Assembly: GCF_003443895.1 (NCBI RefSeq)
Contig: NZ_QQOA01000027.1
Span: 37,119-101,118, forward strand
Reading direction: 5' to 3'
Length of the DNA stretch: 64,000 nt
Source of the DNA: Paraburkholderia phosphatilytica
Lineage (GTDB): Bacteria; Pseudomonadota; Gammaproteobacteria; Burkholderiales; Burkholderiaceae
Under the pieces are notes generated by a model. That model ran no database searches. It was not told the DNA's origin and saw only the letters and a program-made list of their open reading frames with translations. Both the position numbers and the translations under genes were made by a program. Each line of letters opens with the position of its first letter. Within the stretch, counting starts at the first letter, position 1. Positions 8,265 through 16,523 of this stretch are shown piece after piece.

Positions 8265-9332
8265 TCAGCTATCGCGATCGGCCACACCCGCCGACTCGAA
8301 GCTCGCCATCTCGTTGATGAACGCGACGGCCGCGCGCAACAGCGGCACCGCAAGCGCGGCGCCCGTGCCTTCGCCGAGACGCAGATCGAGCGCGAGCAGC
8401 GGCGACGCGCCGAAATGATCGAGCATGCGCCGATGCCCTGCTTCGTTCGACGCGTGCGCGAACACGCAGTAGTCGCGCACGGCCGGCGCGAGCGCATCGG
8501 CCACGAGCAGCGCGGAACTCGCAATGAAACCGTCGACGACGATCGTCATGCGCGCCTCGGCCGCGGCGAGATACGCGCCCGTCATCATCGCGATCTCGAA
8601 TCCGCCGAAGGTGGCGAGCACGTCGAGCGGTTCGCGCACGGCTGCATGTTTTGCGAGCGCCGCCGCGAGCACGTTGCGCTTGCGCGCGAGGCCCGCGTTG
8701 TCGAGCCCGGTGCCGCGGCCGACACAGTCGTCGATCGGCACGTTGCACAGGCGGCTCATCAGGCACGCCGCCGCCGACGTGTTCGCGATCCCCATCTCGC
8801 CGAAGCCGATCACGTTGGTGCCGAGCGCCGCGTGATGCCGCACGCGCGCCGCGCCGGCCGCGAGCGCGGCAAGCACCTGCTCGCGCGTCATCGCGGGCTC
8901 GTGCGCGAAGTTGCGCGTGCCGGCCGCCACCGGAATATCGACGAGTTCCGCTGACGGCAGCAGCGGCGACGCGACGCCCGCGTTCACCACTTCGAGCGTG
9001 AGCCCCGCGACCTTCGACAGCGCATTGATCGCCGCGCCGCCCGCGAGAAAATTCGCGACCATCTGCATCGTCACGGCCTGCGGATACGGGCTCACGCCTT
9101 CGGTGGCGATGCCGTGATCGCCCGCGAACACGATCATCACCGGACGTTCGATCGACGGACGCGTGGTGCGCTGGATCATGCCCATCTGGCGCGCGAGCGC
9201 TTCGAGCCGGCCGAGACTGCCGGGCGGCTTGGTGCGCGTATCGATCACATGCTGCAGTTCGTCGCGCAGCGCGGGATCGAGCGGCGCGATCGTCGGCAGC
9301 GAGAAAGGAGAGGCAAATGAGGAAGCGGTCAT
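8265..9332 (-). CDS. cobT: Nicotinate-nucleotide--dimethylbenzimidazole phosphoribosyltransferase
   Basis: Activates the lower ligand by making alpha-ribazole phosphate from dimethylbenzimidazole and nicotinate mononucleotide. The 355-aa product has the family's length and motifs: 'TKPPGSLGRLEALA', 'VFAGDHGIATEGVSPYPQAVT', 'FLAGGAAINALS', 'GEMGIANTSAAACL', 'CVGRGTGLDNAGLARKR', 'ATFGGFEIAMMTGA' and 'LRLGEGTGAALA', the last containing the catalytic glutamate. It is the first of cobT-cobS-cobC on this strand and follows btuD with a 42-bp gap. Confidence 0.96.
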   Translation of the reverse strand: MTASSFASPFSLPTIAPLDPALRDELQHVIDTRTKPPGSLGRLEALARQMGMIQRTTRPSIERPVMIVFAGDHGIATEGVSPYPQAVTMQMVANFLAGGAAINALSKVAGLTLEVVNAGVASPLLPSAELVDIPVAAGTRNFAHEPAMTREQVLAALAAGAARVRHHAALGTNVIGFGEMGIANTSAAACLMSRLCNVPIDDCVGRGTGLDNAGLARKRNVLAAALAKHAAVREPLDVLATFGGFEIAMMTGAYLAAAEARMTIVVDGFIASSALLVADALAPAVRDYCVFAHASNEAGHRRMLDHFGASPLLALDLRLGEGTGAALAVPLLRAAVAFINEMASFESAGVADRDS

Positions 9333-9374
9333 GGCGTTCTTCGCAGTCTTCGGGAAGCGGATAAGGTTGTCATG

Positions 9375-10235
9375 TCATTCGGAGGCGGGTACGGCAGAGG
9401 CAGCCGCCGACCCATATGCAGGCACGAGCGCCTCGTACTCGCCGTCGCGGATCAGCGTAAGCGGATAGCCGAATGCGCGGCTCGCGAGCGCGGGCGTCAG
9501 CACGTCGTGCACGGGGCCCGCATGCGCGCCGCCTTCGCCGTCGAGCAGCAGCGCATGTGTCGCGAAGCGGCGCGCGAGATTCAGGTCGTGGCACGTGAAC
9601 AGCAGCGTGCGCTCGCCGTCCCGCACCCACGCGGCGAGCGTGCCGAGACACGCGATCTGGTGATGCAGGTCCAGATGCGACAGCGGCTCGTCGAGCAGCA
9701 GCAATGGCGCATCCTGGCACAACACCGCCGCGAGCGCGACCCGCTGACGTTCGCCGCCGGAGAGCGACAGCACGTCGCGCGCGGCGAACGCCGTGAGGCC
9801 GAGCGCCGCGAGCATGCGCCGCGCGATCGCGCGGTCTTCGTCGCTCTCCCAGCGCGCGCCGCCCAGATGCGGAAAGCGGCTCAGCAATACGACGTCGAGC
9901 ACGCTCGCGCTGAACGCATCGTGCGTGGCCTGCGGCATCAATGCGCGCCGCCGCGCAAGCGACGCGGCGCGCCACTGCGCAAGGCTCGCGCCATCGAGTT
10001 CGACATAGCCTGCCGCCGGCCGCGCGAGGCCTGCGAGCGTGGCGAGCAGCGTGGTCTTGCCCGCACCGTTCGGGCCGGCCACGCACCAGATCTCGCCGGG
10101 ATAGAACGTGTGCGTGAAGTCGTCGAGCAGCGTGCGCTCCGCGGCGCGCAGCGTCAGATGCTGCGCGGACAGCGTGCGGCGCGACGGTTCGGCGGCGGCG
10201 GGCATGGACATGGACATGGAAGTCGGCATCGTCAT
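9375..10235 (-). CDS. btuD: Cobalamin/Fe(III)-siderophore-type ABC transporter ATPase
   Basis: Cytoplasmic ATPase of the corrinoid importer. The 286-aa product has Walker A 'GPNGAGKTT', a Q-loop ('LMPQATHDAFS'), the signature 'LSGGERQRVALA', Walker B 'LLLLDEPLSHLD' and the switch His in 'LFTCHDLNLARRF'. The start at 10235 overlaps the btuC stop in an ATGA arrangement. The first residues ('MTMPTSMSMSMPA') are Met/Ser-rich, so initiation could occur a few codons further in. The FecE/HemV family is similar; the cobalamin assignment rests on the adjacent cob genes and btuF. Confidence 0.9.
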   Translation of the reverse strand: MTMPTSMSMSMPAAAEPSRRTLSAQHLTLRAAERTLLDDFTHTFYPGEIWCVAGPNGAGKTTLLATLAGLARPAAGYVELDGASLAQWRAASLARRRALMPQATHDAFSASVLDVVLLSRFPHLGGARWESDEDRAIARRMLAALGLTAFAARDVLSLSGGERQRVALAAVLCQDAPLLLLDEPLSHLDLHHQIACLGTLAAWVRDGERTLLFTCHDLNLARRFATHALLLDGEGGAHAGPVHDVLTPALASRAFGYPLTLIRDGEYEALVPAYGSAAASAVPASE

Positions 10236-11296
10236 CGGCGGCGCAGCAGCATCCACAGGAACACCGGCACGCCGATCAGCACGGTGATCACGCCGACCGG
10301 CAGTTGCGCAGGCGCAATCACCGTGCGCGCGACGAGGTCCGCCGCCATCACGACGCTGCCGCCCGCGAGCGCGGAGGCCGGCAGCAGCATGCGCTGGTCG
10401 TTGCCGAACGCGAGCCGCAACAGATGCGGCACGACGAGCCCGACGAAGCCGATCGCGCCGCCCGTCGTCACCGCCATCGCGGCCGCGAGCGACGCGACGA
10501 GATAGATGCGCAGCCGCAGCGGCACGACCGCGACGCCGAGCGCCTCTGCGGCGACTTCGCCGCGCAGCAGCAGGTTCAGTTGCGGCGCAGCCGGCACGAT
10601 CGCGGCAAGCGCGACTGCCAGCGCCGCGAGCGCGGCCCACGGCGGCGGCGCGCCGTTCAGGTCGCCGGTCAGCCAGAACAGCATGCCGCGCAGCCGCGCA
10701 TCGGGCGCAAGCGTCAGCAGCAGCGCGACGATCGCGCCCCAGCCTGCCGCGATCACCGCGCCGGTCAACAGGAGCCGCGGCGACGCGTCGAGCGGCTCGC
10801 CCCGCCATAGCGCATTGCGCGCGAGGCCGAGCACCAGCAGGATCGACACGAATGCGCCAATGCATGCACCCGCATCGACCCAGAGGGTGGCCGCGCCCAG
10901 CATCATCGCGACGAGCGCGAAGCTGGCCGCGCCACCCGATACGCCCAGCACGTACGGCTCGGCGAGCGGGTTGCGCAGCAGCACCTGAAGCAACGCGCCG
11001 CCGAGCGCGAGCAGCGCGCCGCACGCGAAACCTGCCAGCGCGCGGGGCAGACGCAGCGAGCGGACGATCTCGTCGGCGAGGTCCGCCGGCGCTGCATGCG
11101 CGCCATGCAGCGACGCGGGCCACAGCGCCGCAAGCACCCGCACCGGCGACACCGCGACGCTGCCAAGTGCGAGCGAAGCGACGAGCACGACGACCGCGAT
11201 CGCACCGAGCCCGCACCAGATCGCGACCGCGCGCCGCGCGGTCATGCCGGCAAGCGTGCGCCGGCCGGTGCGATGCAACGCTTGCGCGTCAGACAT
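10232..11296 (-). CDS. btuC: Cobalamin ABC transporter permease (FecCD family)
   Basis: Inner-membrane permease of 354 aa with about ten hydrophobic helices. The FecCD hallmark 'GGALLQVLLRNPLAEPYVLG' lies near residues 83-102, followed by 'GVSGGA'; near the C-terminus are 'GGAIGFVGLVVPHLLRL' and 'ELPVGV'-like 'QLPVGVITVLIGVPVF'. It is translationally coupled to btuD. It should form BtuC2D2 and take cargo from BtuF, whose gene is about 5 kb away and divergent. No btuB-type TonB receptor gene adjoins it. Confidence 0.92.
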   Translation of the reverse strand: MSDAQALHRTGRRTLAGMTARRAVAIWCGLGAIAVVVLVASLALGSVAVSPVRVLAALWPASLHGAHAAPADLADEIVRSLRLPRALAGFACGALLALGGALLQVLLRNPLAEPYVLGVSGGAASFALVAMMLGAATLWVDAGACIGAFVSILLVLGLARNALWRGEPLDASPRLLLTGAVIAAGWGAIVALLLTLAPDARLRGMLFWLTGDLNGAPPPWAALAALAVALAAIVPAAPQLNLLLRGEVAAEALGVAVVPLRLRIYLVASLAAAMAVTTGGAIGFVGLVVPHLLRLAFGNDQRMLLPASALAGGSVVMAADLVARTVIAPAQLPVGVITVLIGVPVFLWMLLRRR

Positions 11297-11725
11297 GACG
11301 TGCCCGCCGCGTGCTGCGACATGTCGTACCTGCAGGTCGGCTCATGGTGCTGGTTGTGCCTGTGGAAGATGGAAGAACTCCGCAGCCGAGATAGTAACGG
11401 TTCGCGCGGCTGAGGTCCGTCTGCACATATCGTGCGCGAAGCGTCGCAGGCTGCATCAAGAATATGCATTGACCACGCGGCATCGATTGCCGCGCGATGC
11501 CGATTCTTCGACGCGCAAACGTTTTTCATCGCACGGCAATGCAATTGCAGCTACGTTTGCCGAGGCAGTCGAAGTTCGCGTTCGGCGACACGCGCACTCG
11601 AACCGCTGCATCGGAAGCCCCGTTCGACTGCCGATGAAAGCCACCTGTTACGTCTCGATACTAGACAATTGCCGAAAAGCACGGCATTCCGCGCTAAAAT
11701 GCCGTGTCTTAAGAGGACGCAGCAC
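11297..11725. other. Intergenic region between btuC and the coiled-coil/zapA operon
   Basis: A 429-bp stretch with no supportable gene. The btuC-proximal half, read on the minus strand, has a hairpin with arms cagccg/cggctg (about 11382-11413) and then 'gagccgacctgcaggta' (about 11326-11342), which recalls a shortened B12 box, but the conserved cobalamin-aptamer core is not visible. The other half has a perfect 7-bp inverted repeat around TCGAT (11476-11494) and is less GC-rich up to the start at 11726. It must hold the promoters for both divergent units. Confidence 0.5.
11476..11494. repeat. Perfect inverted repeat CGCGGCA-TCGAT-TGCCGCG
   Basis: Two 7-bp arms flank the 5-bp centre TCGAT. 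It lies about 230 bp before the coiled-coil gene and about 180 bp from the btuC start, so it could be an operator for either unit. No regulator can be named from sequence. Confidence 0.5.
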
Positions 11726-12088
11726 ATGCTCAACGAACTCGAAACACTTTCAAAGAATATCGGCCGGCTGATCGAGATCAATCAGCAGCATCAACACGCG
11801 CGTCGATCGCTCGAAGAGCAGTTCGCACAACTGCGTGCCGAGTTCGACGCTACCCGCGCGGAACTCGAACAGCTGCGCGAAGAGCGCAATGCGCTGCAGG
11901 CGGAACGCGACGCCCTCTCCGCGAAGATCGACGACGCCCAGGTGCGTTTGAACGCGATCCTCGAAAAGCTGCCGCGCGGTCGCGCCCAGGGCGACGCGGA
12001 CAATCAGCTCGACCTGCTCGAACCGAACGAACACGAAGAACGCCACGGCGCCGGCAGCGATGTGACCCGTCACGGAGAAAATGCATGA
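11726..12088 (+). CDS. ZapB-like coiled-coil protein upstream of zapA
   Basis: A 120-aa, mostly helical protein. Residues about 1-85 form a continuous coiled coil rich in Glu, Arg, Leu and Gln ('LRAEFDATRAELEQLREERN', then 'ALQAERDALSAKIDDAQVRL'); the acidic tail is probably disordered. Its stop overlaps the zapA start (ATGA, 12085-12088). That coupling and the coiled-coil form suggest a partner of ZapA at the division ring, as with ZapB in enterobacteria, but direct homology to ZapB is not demonstrated. The start at 11726 follows an AAGAGG-type ribosome site (about 11711-11716). Confidence 0.75.
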   Translation: MLNELETLSKNIGRLIEINQQHQHARRSLEEQFAQLRAEFDATRAELEQLREERNALQAERDALSAKIDDAQVRLNAILEKLPRGRAQGDADNQLDLLEPNEHEERHGAGSDVTRHGENA

Positions 12089-12399
12089 CCACGAAGCAGA
12101 TCGAAGCCTCGATTCTCGGCCAGACCTATCGCCTCGCGTGCTCTGCGGAAACCGAAGCGGCGCTGCTCGAAGCGGTGGCCCGCGTGGATGCCGAAATGAC
12201 CCGCGTGCGTGCGAACAGCACCGTGCGCGGCACCGACCGCATCGCGGTGATGGCGGCGTTGTCGATCGCGTCGGAACTGCTCAAGCTGCAGTCGAGCGTG
12301 CGTCATGGCGAAGCGTTTCCGGCCGAAGAAATCCAGCGTACAATGCATCAAATGAACGAGCAGCTGGGCGCGGTGATCCAGCAGTACAGCGTCCAGTAA
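12085..12399 (+). CDS. zapA: Cell division protein ZapA
   Basis: FtsZ-associated protein that cross-links FtsZ filaments at mid-cell. The 104-aa product has the ZapA N-terminal strand-helix unit ('IEASILGQTYRLACSAETEA', 'LLEAVARVDAEMTRVRAN'), the helix 'RIAVMAALSIASELLKL' and a C-terminal dimerising helix. It overlaps the upstream coiled-coil gene by 4 bp and is followed by the 6S RNA gene, the common arrangement in proteobacteria. Confidence 0.95.
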   Translation: MTTKQIEASILGQTYRLACSAETEAALLEAVARVDAEMTRVRANSTVRGTDRIAVMAALSIASELLKLQSSVRHGEAFPAEEIQRTMHQMNEQLGAVIQQYSVQ

Positions 12400-12502
12400 G
12401 GTTCGCGGTTACGTCGTTATTCAAGCCTTATTTTTTTATGTAGACGCAACGCCAGGTGTGGTACCGTGAGCGTTCATCTGCAGCAGCAACAAAAGTTTAG
12501 TC

Positions 12503-12685
12503 AGCTTCCCTGCCTGGTTCGCCAAGGTCATATATTCCTTGAACCAATGCCATGTGCACGGTTGCGGAAATTTGTAGCACGGGTGTGCGCGTCACTCTGT
12601 CTGATGTACCCGAAGTGCTGCTAACTGCGACCAATTCTGAACCTCCGGTTCAGGATGCCGGCCTAGCGGCTGAGGCGGGGACCTA
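12503..12685 (+). ncRNA. ssrS: 6S RNA
   Basis: Lies between zapA and the EVE-domain gene, the classical locus of ssrS. The ends pair: tccctgcct at 12507-12515 with aggcgggga at 12673-12681 (9 pairs, one G-U), giving the closing stem of the long rod that mimics an open promoter and sequesters sigma-70 RNA polymerase. The body 'ctggttcgccaaggtcatat' and the 3' segment 'aacctccggttcaggatgcc' match betaproteobacterial 6S RNA as I recall it. The exact 5' end is an estimate, and processing could move either end by several bases. Confidence 0.85.
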
Positions 12686-12690
12686 TACCA

Positions 12691-12724
12691 ACGGCATCGG
12701 ACCTGTGTCCGGTGCCGTTTTCAT
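12691..12724 (+). terminator. Rho-independent terminator after 6S RNA
   Basis: Twelve-bp stem acggcatcggac / gtccggtgccgt with one T-G wobble and a CTGT loop, followed by a short T run. It starts a few bases after the 3' arm of 6S RNA and ends before the EVE-domain gene. Confidence 0.85.
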
Positions 12725-12748
12725 TAGTAGCCTACGACGATACGAATC

Positions 12749-13207
12749 ATGCGCTACTGGCTGATGAAATCCGAACCCGACGAAGCCAGCATCGACGACC
12801 TGGCCGGTGCGCCGAAGCGTACCTTGCCGTGGACGGGCGTGCGCAACTATCAGGCGCGCAATTTCATGCGCGATTCAATGAGCATCGGCGACGGCGTGCT
12901 GTTCTATCACTCCAGCTGTCCGGAGCCCGGCATCGCGGGCTTCGCCGAGGTATCGTCCACCGCGTATCCCGACCCGACGCAGTTCGATCCGAAGAGCCCC
13001 TACTACGATCCCAAATCGACGCAGGAAACGCCGCGCTGGCTGCTGGTCGATGTCGTGTTCAGGAAGAAGATCCCGCTGATCTCGCTCGCGGCATTGCGCG
13101 AGCACACGGAACTCACGGACATGCGGGTGCTCGCGCGCGGCAACCGCCTGTCGATCACGCCGGTGACCGACGCCGAGTGGAGCTTCATCACGAAGCAGCT
13201 GGCCTGA
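12749..13207 (+). CDS. EVE domain-containing protein
   Basis: A 152-aa single-domain protein of the EVE (PUA-like, thymocyte nuclear protein 1-type) family. These proteins are thought to bind modified bases in DNA or RNA; the substrate here is unknown. Motifs: 'YWLMKSEPDEASIDDL' at the N-terminus, 'WTGVRNYQARNFMR', 'GDGVLFYHSSC', 'GIAGFAEV' and 'TPRWLLVDVVF'. It follows the 6S terminator by about 25 bp and is probably monocistronic. The product resembles the YcgI/Rv-type genomic neighbours of zapA in Burkholderiaceae, a position I recall but cannot check here. Confidence 0.9.
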   Translation: MRYWLMKSEPDEASIDDLAGAPKRTLPWTGVRNYQARNFMRDSMSIGDGVLFYHSSCPEPGIAGFAEVSSTAYPDPTQFDPKSPYYDPKSTQETPRWLLVDVVFRKKIPLISLAALREHTELTDMRVLARGNRLSITPVTDAEWSFITKQLA

Positions 13208-13372
13208 GCTTCGTCCCCTTCCCTACGGGAACCACAGCGCGCTTTAACGCGCCTAATGGTCCGCAAACGTCGACGGCCCTGGCTTATGCATGCCGAGGCC
13301 CGGACGGTCGCGCGCCGCATCGCGATGCGTCATCTCGCCGCGATGCGACCTGTTCCACGCAAGGAGTCCTCC

Positions 13373-14116
13373 ATGAACAACCAGAAATCCGCCTACGCCG
13401 CTGCCCTCGCCCTCGCGATCACGTCCGCCGTGCCCCTCGCGCTGATGCTGGCGCCAGTGGCTGCGACCGCGCAGAGCGTCGTCGTGCAGAACCCGCCCGC
13501 GGGCGTGCTGTCGCTGTCGGCACAGGCCAGCGCCGAGGTGCCGCAGGATGTCGTCGACATCACGATGTTCTACGAGCAGGAGGCGAGCGACCCGTCGTCG
13601 CTGACCGCGACGCTGAACCAGCGCGCCGATGCCGCGCTGCAAAAGGCTAAGGGCGTCGCGGGCGTGACCGCGCGCACCGGTGCGTTCTCGATCTATCCGT
13701 CGACGGATCGCGACGGCCGGATTTCCGCGTGGCGCGGGCGCACCGAAGTGCAGCTGGAGTCGCACGACTTCGCTGCTGCGTCGAAACTCGCGGGCGACCT
13801 GTCGTCGGTGATGCAGGTGGGCAACGTGTCGTTCTCGCTGTCGCCGGAAGCGCAGCGCGCCGCCGAGCAGAAGCTGACGAACCAGGCGATCGCGTCGTTC
13901 CGCCAGCAGGCGAGCGCGTCCGCGCAGGCGTTCGGCTACAGCAGCTATTCGATCCGCGAGGTCAACGTCGGACATAACGGCATCGCGCCGCGCCCGGTGA
14001 TGATGATGGCCGCGCGCGCGATGAACGCCGACGCGAAGGCCGCGCCGCCGATGCCGCTGGAAGGCGGCACCTCGACGGTGACGGTCAACGTGTCGGGTTC
14101 CGTGCAGATGAAGTGA
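13373..14116 (+). CDS. Periplasmic SIMPL domain protein
   Basis: A 247-aa exported protein with a signal peptide (cleavage likely near 'ATAQS', about residues 31-35) followed by a SIMPL/DUF541 domain: 'GVLSLSAQASAEVPQDVVDI', 'ADAALQKAKGVAGVTARTG', 'SIYPSTDRDGRISAWRGRTE', 'YSSYSIREVNVG' and the closing 'GTSTVTVNVSGSVQ'. The family includes mouse SIMPL and the bacterial oxidative-stress protein YggE; a biochemical role is not settled. The start at 13373 is chosen because AAGGAG (13361-13366) lies at good spacing and the signal peptide begins here. Confidence 0.88.
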   Translation: MNNQKSAYAAALALAITSAVPLALMLAPVAATAQSVVVQNPPAGVLSLSAQASAEVPQDVVDITMFYEQEASDPSSLTATLNQRADAALQKAKGVAGVTARTGAFSIYPSTDRDGRISAWRGRTEVQLESHDFAAASKLAGDLSSVMQVGNVSFSLSPEAQRAAEQKLTNQAIASFRQQASASAQAFGYSSYSIREVNVGHNGIAPRPVMMMAARAMNADAKAAPPMPLEGGTSTVTVNVSGSVQMK

Positions 14117-14177
14117 CGCGTGCCGAGCCGCCGTCGGGACGCTTCGACAGGATGACCTCGGCGGACAATTGAGATTG

Positions 14178-14205
14178 AAAAAGCCACGGCGTGCCGTGGC
14201 TTTTT
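14178..14205. terminator. Bidirectional terminator between the SIMPL gene and lgt
   Basis: Perfect 13-bp inverted repeat aaaaagccacggc / gccgtggcttttt with a 2-base gt centre; the A and T runs at its ends give a U-tract on either strand. It separates two convergent genes. Confidence 0.88.
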
Positions 14206-14268
14206 CGTTGCATCGCGCGACGCGTGGTGCGCCCGGCTGCGTGCTCAGTTACGCGCCCAGTTCACCAC

Positions 14269-15174
14269 TCAACTGGCGTTGGCCGTCCGAGCCGTTTCGC
14301 GGTTATGGCGCCGGTACGCCCACACCAGCATGCCGATACCGACGATGATCATCGGCAGCGACAGCCACTGCCCCATCGAAAGGCCGAGCGCCAGCAGCCC
14401 GAGGAAATCGTCCGGTTCGCGCGCGAATTCCACCGTGAAGCGCGCGAGGCCATAGCCGATCAGGAACACGGCCGACACCGCGCCGAGCGGCCGCGGCCTG
14501 CGCGAGAAGAAGATCAGCACGAAGAACAGCGTCACGCCTTCCAGCGCGATCTCGTACAGCTCCGACGGATGCCGCGGCAGCATGTGGTACTGCGTGAAGA
14601 TGTCGTACAGATGCCACTTCGCCGCGAGCTGCGGATGGGTGGCGAGCCATGCGGCATCGTCGGGCGCGGCGCCCGGGAACATCATCGCCCACGGCGCGTT
14701 CGGGTCAGTCACGCGCCCCCACAGCTCGCCGTTGATGAAGTTGCCGAGCCGGCCGGCTGCCAGGCCCGTGGGCACCATCGGCGCGACGAAGTCGGTCACC
14801 TGCAGCCAGCTGCGCTTGCGCTGCCACGCGAACAGCACCATCGCGAACGTCACGCCGAGAAAGCCGCCATGGAACGACATGCCGCCTTCCCACACCTTGA
14901 AGACGTCGAGCGGATGCGCGAAGTAGAAGCTCGCCTTGTAGAACAGCACATAGCCGAGCCGGCCGCCGAGAATCGTGCCGAGCACGCCGTAGAACAGCAT
15001 GTCGTCGATGTCGCGCGCATTCCAGCCCTGCGCGGCGACGTGCGGCAGACGCAGCCGCAGCCGGCCGACGACGATCGCGAGCACGAACGCGACGAGGTAC
15101 ATCAGGCCGTACCAGCGCACGGCGAGCGGCCCGAGATGGATGGCGACAGGATCGATGTTCGGGTGGATATGCAT
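14269..15174 (-). CDS. lgt: Phosphatidylglycerol--prolipoprotein diacylglyceryl transferase
   Basis: Inner-membrane enzyme for the first step of lipoprotein maturation; it transfers diacylglyceryl to the lipobox Cys. The 301-aa product has about seven membrane helices and the family motifs 'VRWYGLMYLVAF', 'GGRLGYVLFY', 'GGMSFHGGFLGV', the Lgt signature 'GRLGNFINGELWGR' (about residues 160-175) and 'RHPSELYEIALEG'. It is followed by the shared terminator. Upstream, 98 bp separate it from the LysR gene on the same strand. Confidence 0.96.
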   Translation of the reverse strand: MHIHPNIDPVAIHLGPLAVRWYGLMYLVAFVLAIVVGRLRLRLPHVAAQGWNARDIDDMLFYGVLGTILGGRLGYVLFYKASFYFAHPLDVFKVWEGGMSFHGGFLGVTFAMVLFAWQRKRSWLQVTDFVAPMVPTGLAAGRLGNFINGELWGRVTDPNAPWAMMFPGAAPDDAAWLATHPQLAAKWHLYDIFTQYHMLPRHPSELYEIALEGVTLFFVLIFFSRRPRPLGAVSAVFLIGYGLARFTVEFAREPDDFLGLLALGLSMGQWLSLPMIIVGIGMLVWAYRRHNRETARTANAS

Positions 15175-15272
15175 GTGTTGTTATGGGCGGTTCAGGTTCG
15201 ACAGCAGGCGTTCAGGATTCGACGGCGCGGCAGCCTGTACGACAGCAAACGCATAAGGATACCGAATGCACG

Positions 15273-16346
15273 TTACGGCGCCCGTAAAGTGTCGGCGGCC
15301 GGGTTGGACCCATGAGGACCGCTGACGCGCGACAGGGTCTTCGGAGTGCTCATGCGCGGGCTGGCGGCGGCCGCGTGCGCCTGCACGATCTCGATGAACC
15401 CCGCGAGCACCGGGCTCACTTCGGCGGTGCGCCACACGAGCCCGGTTTCGATCGACGGCACCGCTTCGCGTAGCGGCCGATACACCACGCCGGTACGCCG
15501 CAGGTTGCGCAGCGACTGCGGGACGAGCGCCACGCCCATGCCGGCCGACACGAGGCTCACGATCGTCTGCATCTGGATCGCTTCCTGGCCGATGTGCGGC
15601 GAGAGGCCCGCCACGCCATAGCAGTCCATGATGATGTCATAAAAGCCCGGCGCGAGCCGCCGCGGGAACACGACGAGCGGCGCATCGGCGACGTCCGCGA
15701 GGCCGATCGGCGTGTCGCTCCATTCGGCGGCCGTCGGCGCGTGTGAGCCGGTCGCGTCACTTGCACCGTCCGCGGTTTCAGAAGCTTCCAGCCGCGCCGC
15801 CCGCTCCGTCGACATCGCGATCACGAGCGGCTCCCGCGCGATCGGCAGCCACGACAGTTGCGCCGCATGCCGCGGCGGCAGCGGCGCGATCACGAGACCG
15901 GCGTCGATGCGGCCTGCGACGAGCTCGTCGAGCTGCACATCGCTGGTCGCCTCGGTCAGCTCGAGCCGCACGCGCGGGTGGCGCGCGCCGAAATCGCGCA
16001 GCAGCAGCGGCAGCAGCCCGTAGTCCGCGGTGGACACGAACGCGAGCGACAGCACGCCCGTCTCGCCGCGCGCAAGGCTCTGCGCAAGCGGCCGAAGGCC
16101 CTCGGCCGCGGCCAGCAGGCGCCGCACCTCGGGCAGCAGGTCGAGGCCGACGTTGGTCAGCTCCACCGAACGCTTCGTGCGCGCGAACAGCTCGACGCCG
16201 AGCGTCTCTTCGAGCGCGCGGATCGCCTGCGACAGCGGCGGCTGAGTCATCGACAGGCGCGCCGCCGCGCGACCGAAGTGCTTCTCTTCGGCGACGGTGA
16301 CGAAGTAGCGCAACTGGCGCAGATCGGGGATGGTCGGCAGCATCAT
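15273..16346 (-). CDS. LysR-family transcriptional regulator
   Basis: A 357-aa LysR regulator: winged HTH at residues about 8-67 ('LRQLRYFVTVAEEKHFGRAA', 'LSMTQPPLSQAIRALEETLG') and an effector-binding domain starting about residue 95. An Ala/Ser/Thr-rich insertion (about residues 190-215) and a 35-residue C-terminal tail make it longer than the usual 300 aa. The start may be either of two adjacent Met codons. It is divergent from ilvD with 177 bp between starts, so it may control ilvD, but the link is positional only. The N-terminal half resembles regulators of aromatic or branched-chain metabolism. Confidence 0.88.
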   Translation of the reverse strand: MMLPTIPDLRQLRYFVTVAEEKHFGRAAARLSMTQPPLSQAIRALEETLGVELFARTKRSVELTNVGLDLLPEVRRLLAAAEGLRPLAQSLARGETGVLSLAFVSTADYGLLPLLLRDFGARHPRVRLELTEATSDVQLDELVAGRIDAGLVIAPLPPRHAAQLSWLPIAREPLVIAMSTERAARLEASETADGASDATGSHAPTAAEWSDTPIGLADVADAPLVVFPRRLAPGFYDIIMDCYGVAGLSPHIGQEAIQMQTIVSLVSAGMGVALVPQSLRNLRRTGVVYRPLREAVPSIETGLVWRTAEVSPVLAGFIEIVQAHAAAASPRMSTPKTLSRVSGPHGSNPAADTLRAP

Positions 16347-16464
16347 TGATACATTTTACGACCTAAACGGCGCTGAATAATATATTGGACATTCGCATCG
16401 CGACGTTGCATTCTTGGCCCGGCAGACACGGACATGGCGCCGACAGCCTCGTCCGCAAGGCCTT

Positions 16465-16498
16465 GCCGCCCACCGTGCCGCCCACCGTGCCGCCCCAC
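16465..16498. repeat. 12-bp tandem repeat in the ilvD leader
   Basis: Unit gccgcccaccgt at 16465-16476 and 16477-16488, then a partial third copy to 16498, ending 25 bp before the ilvD start. It may vary in copy number and alter leader spacing. Confidence 0.75.
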
Positions 16499-16523
16499 AA
16501 TACAGACAGACTGGAGCACTCCC

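Noticed and set aside
9375..11216. A 613-codon frame that seems to fuse a long N-terminal region to BtuD
   Set aside because: The upstream part is Arg/Ala-rich and antiparallel in sense to nothing conserved; it overlaps btuC in another frame. BtuD starts at 10235 with an ATGA overlap to btuC.
11297..11460. Annotating a functional cobalamin riboswitch before btuC
   Set aside because: Only a partial B12-box-like string is present; the conserved core is absent, so it is given as a finding and not a feature.
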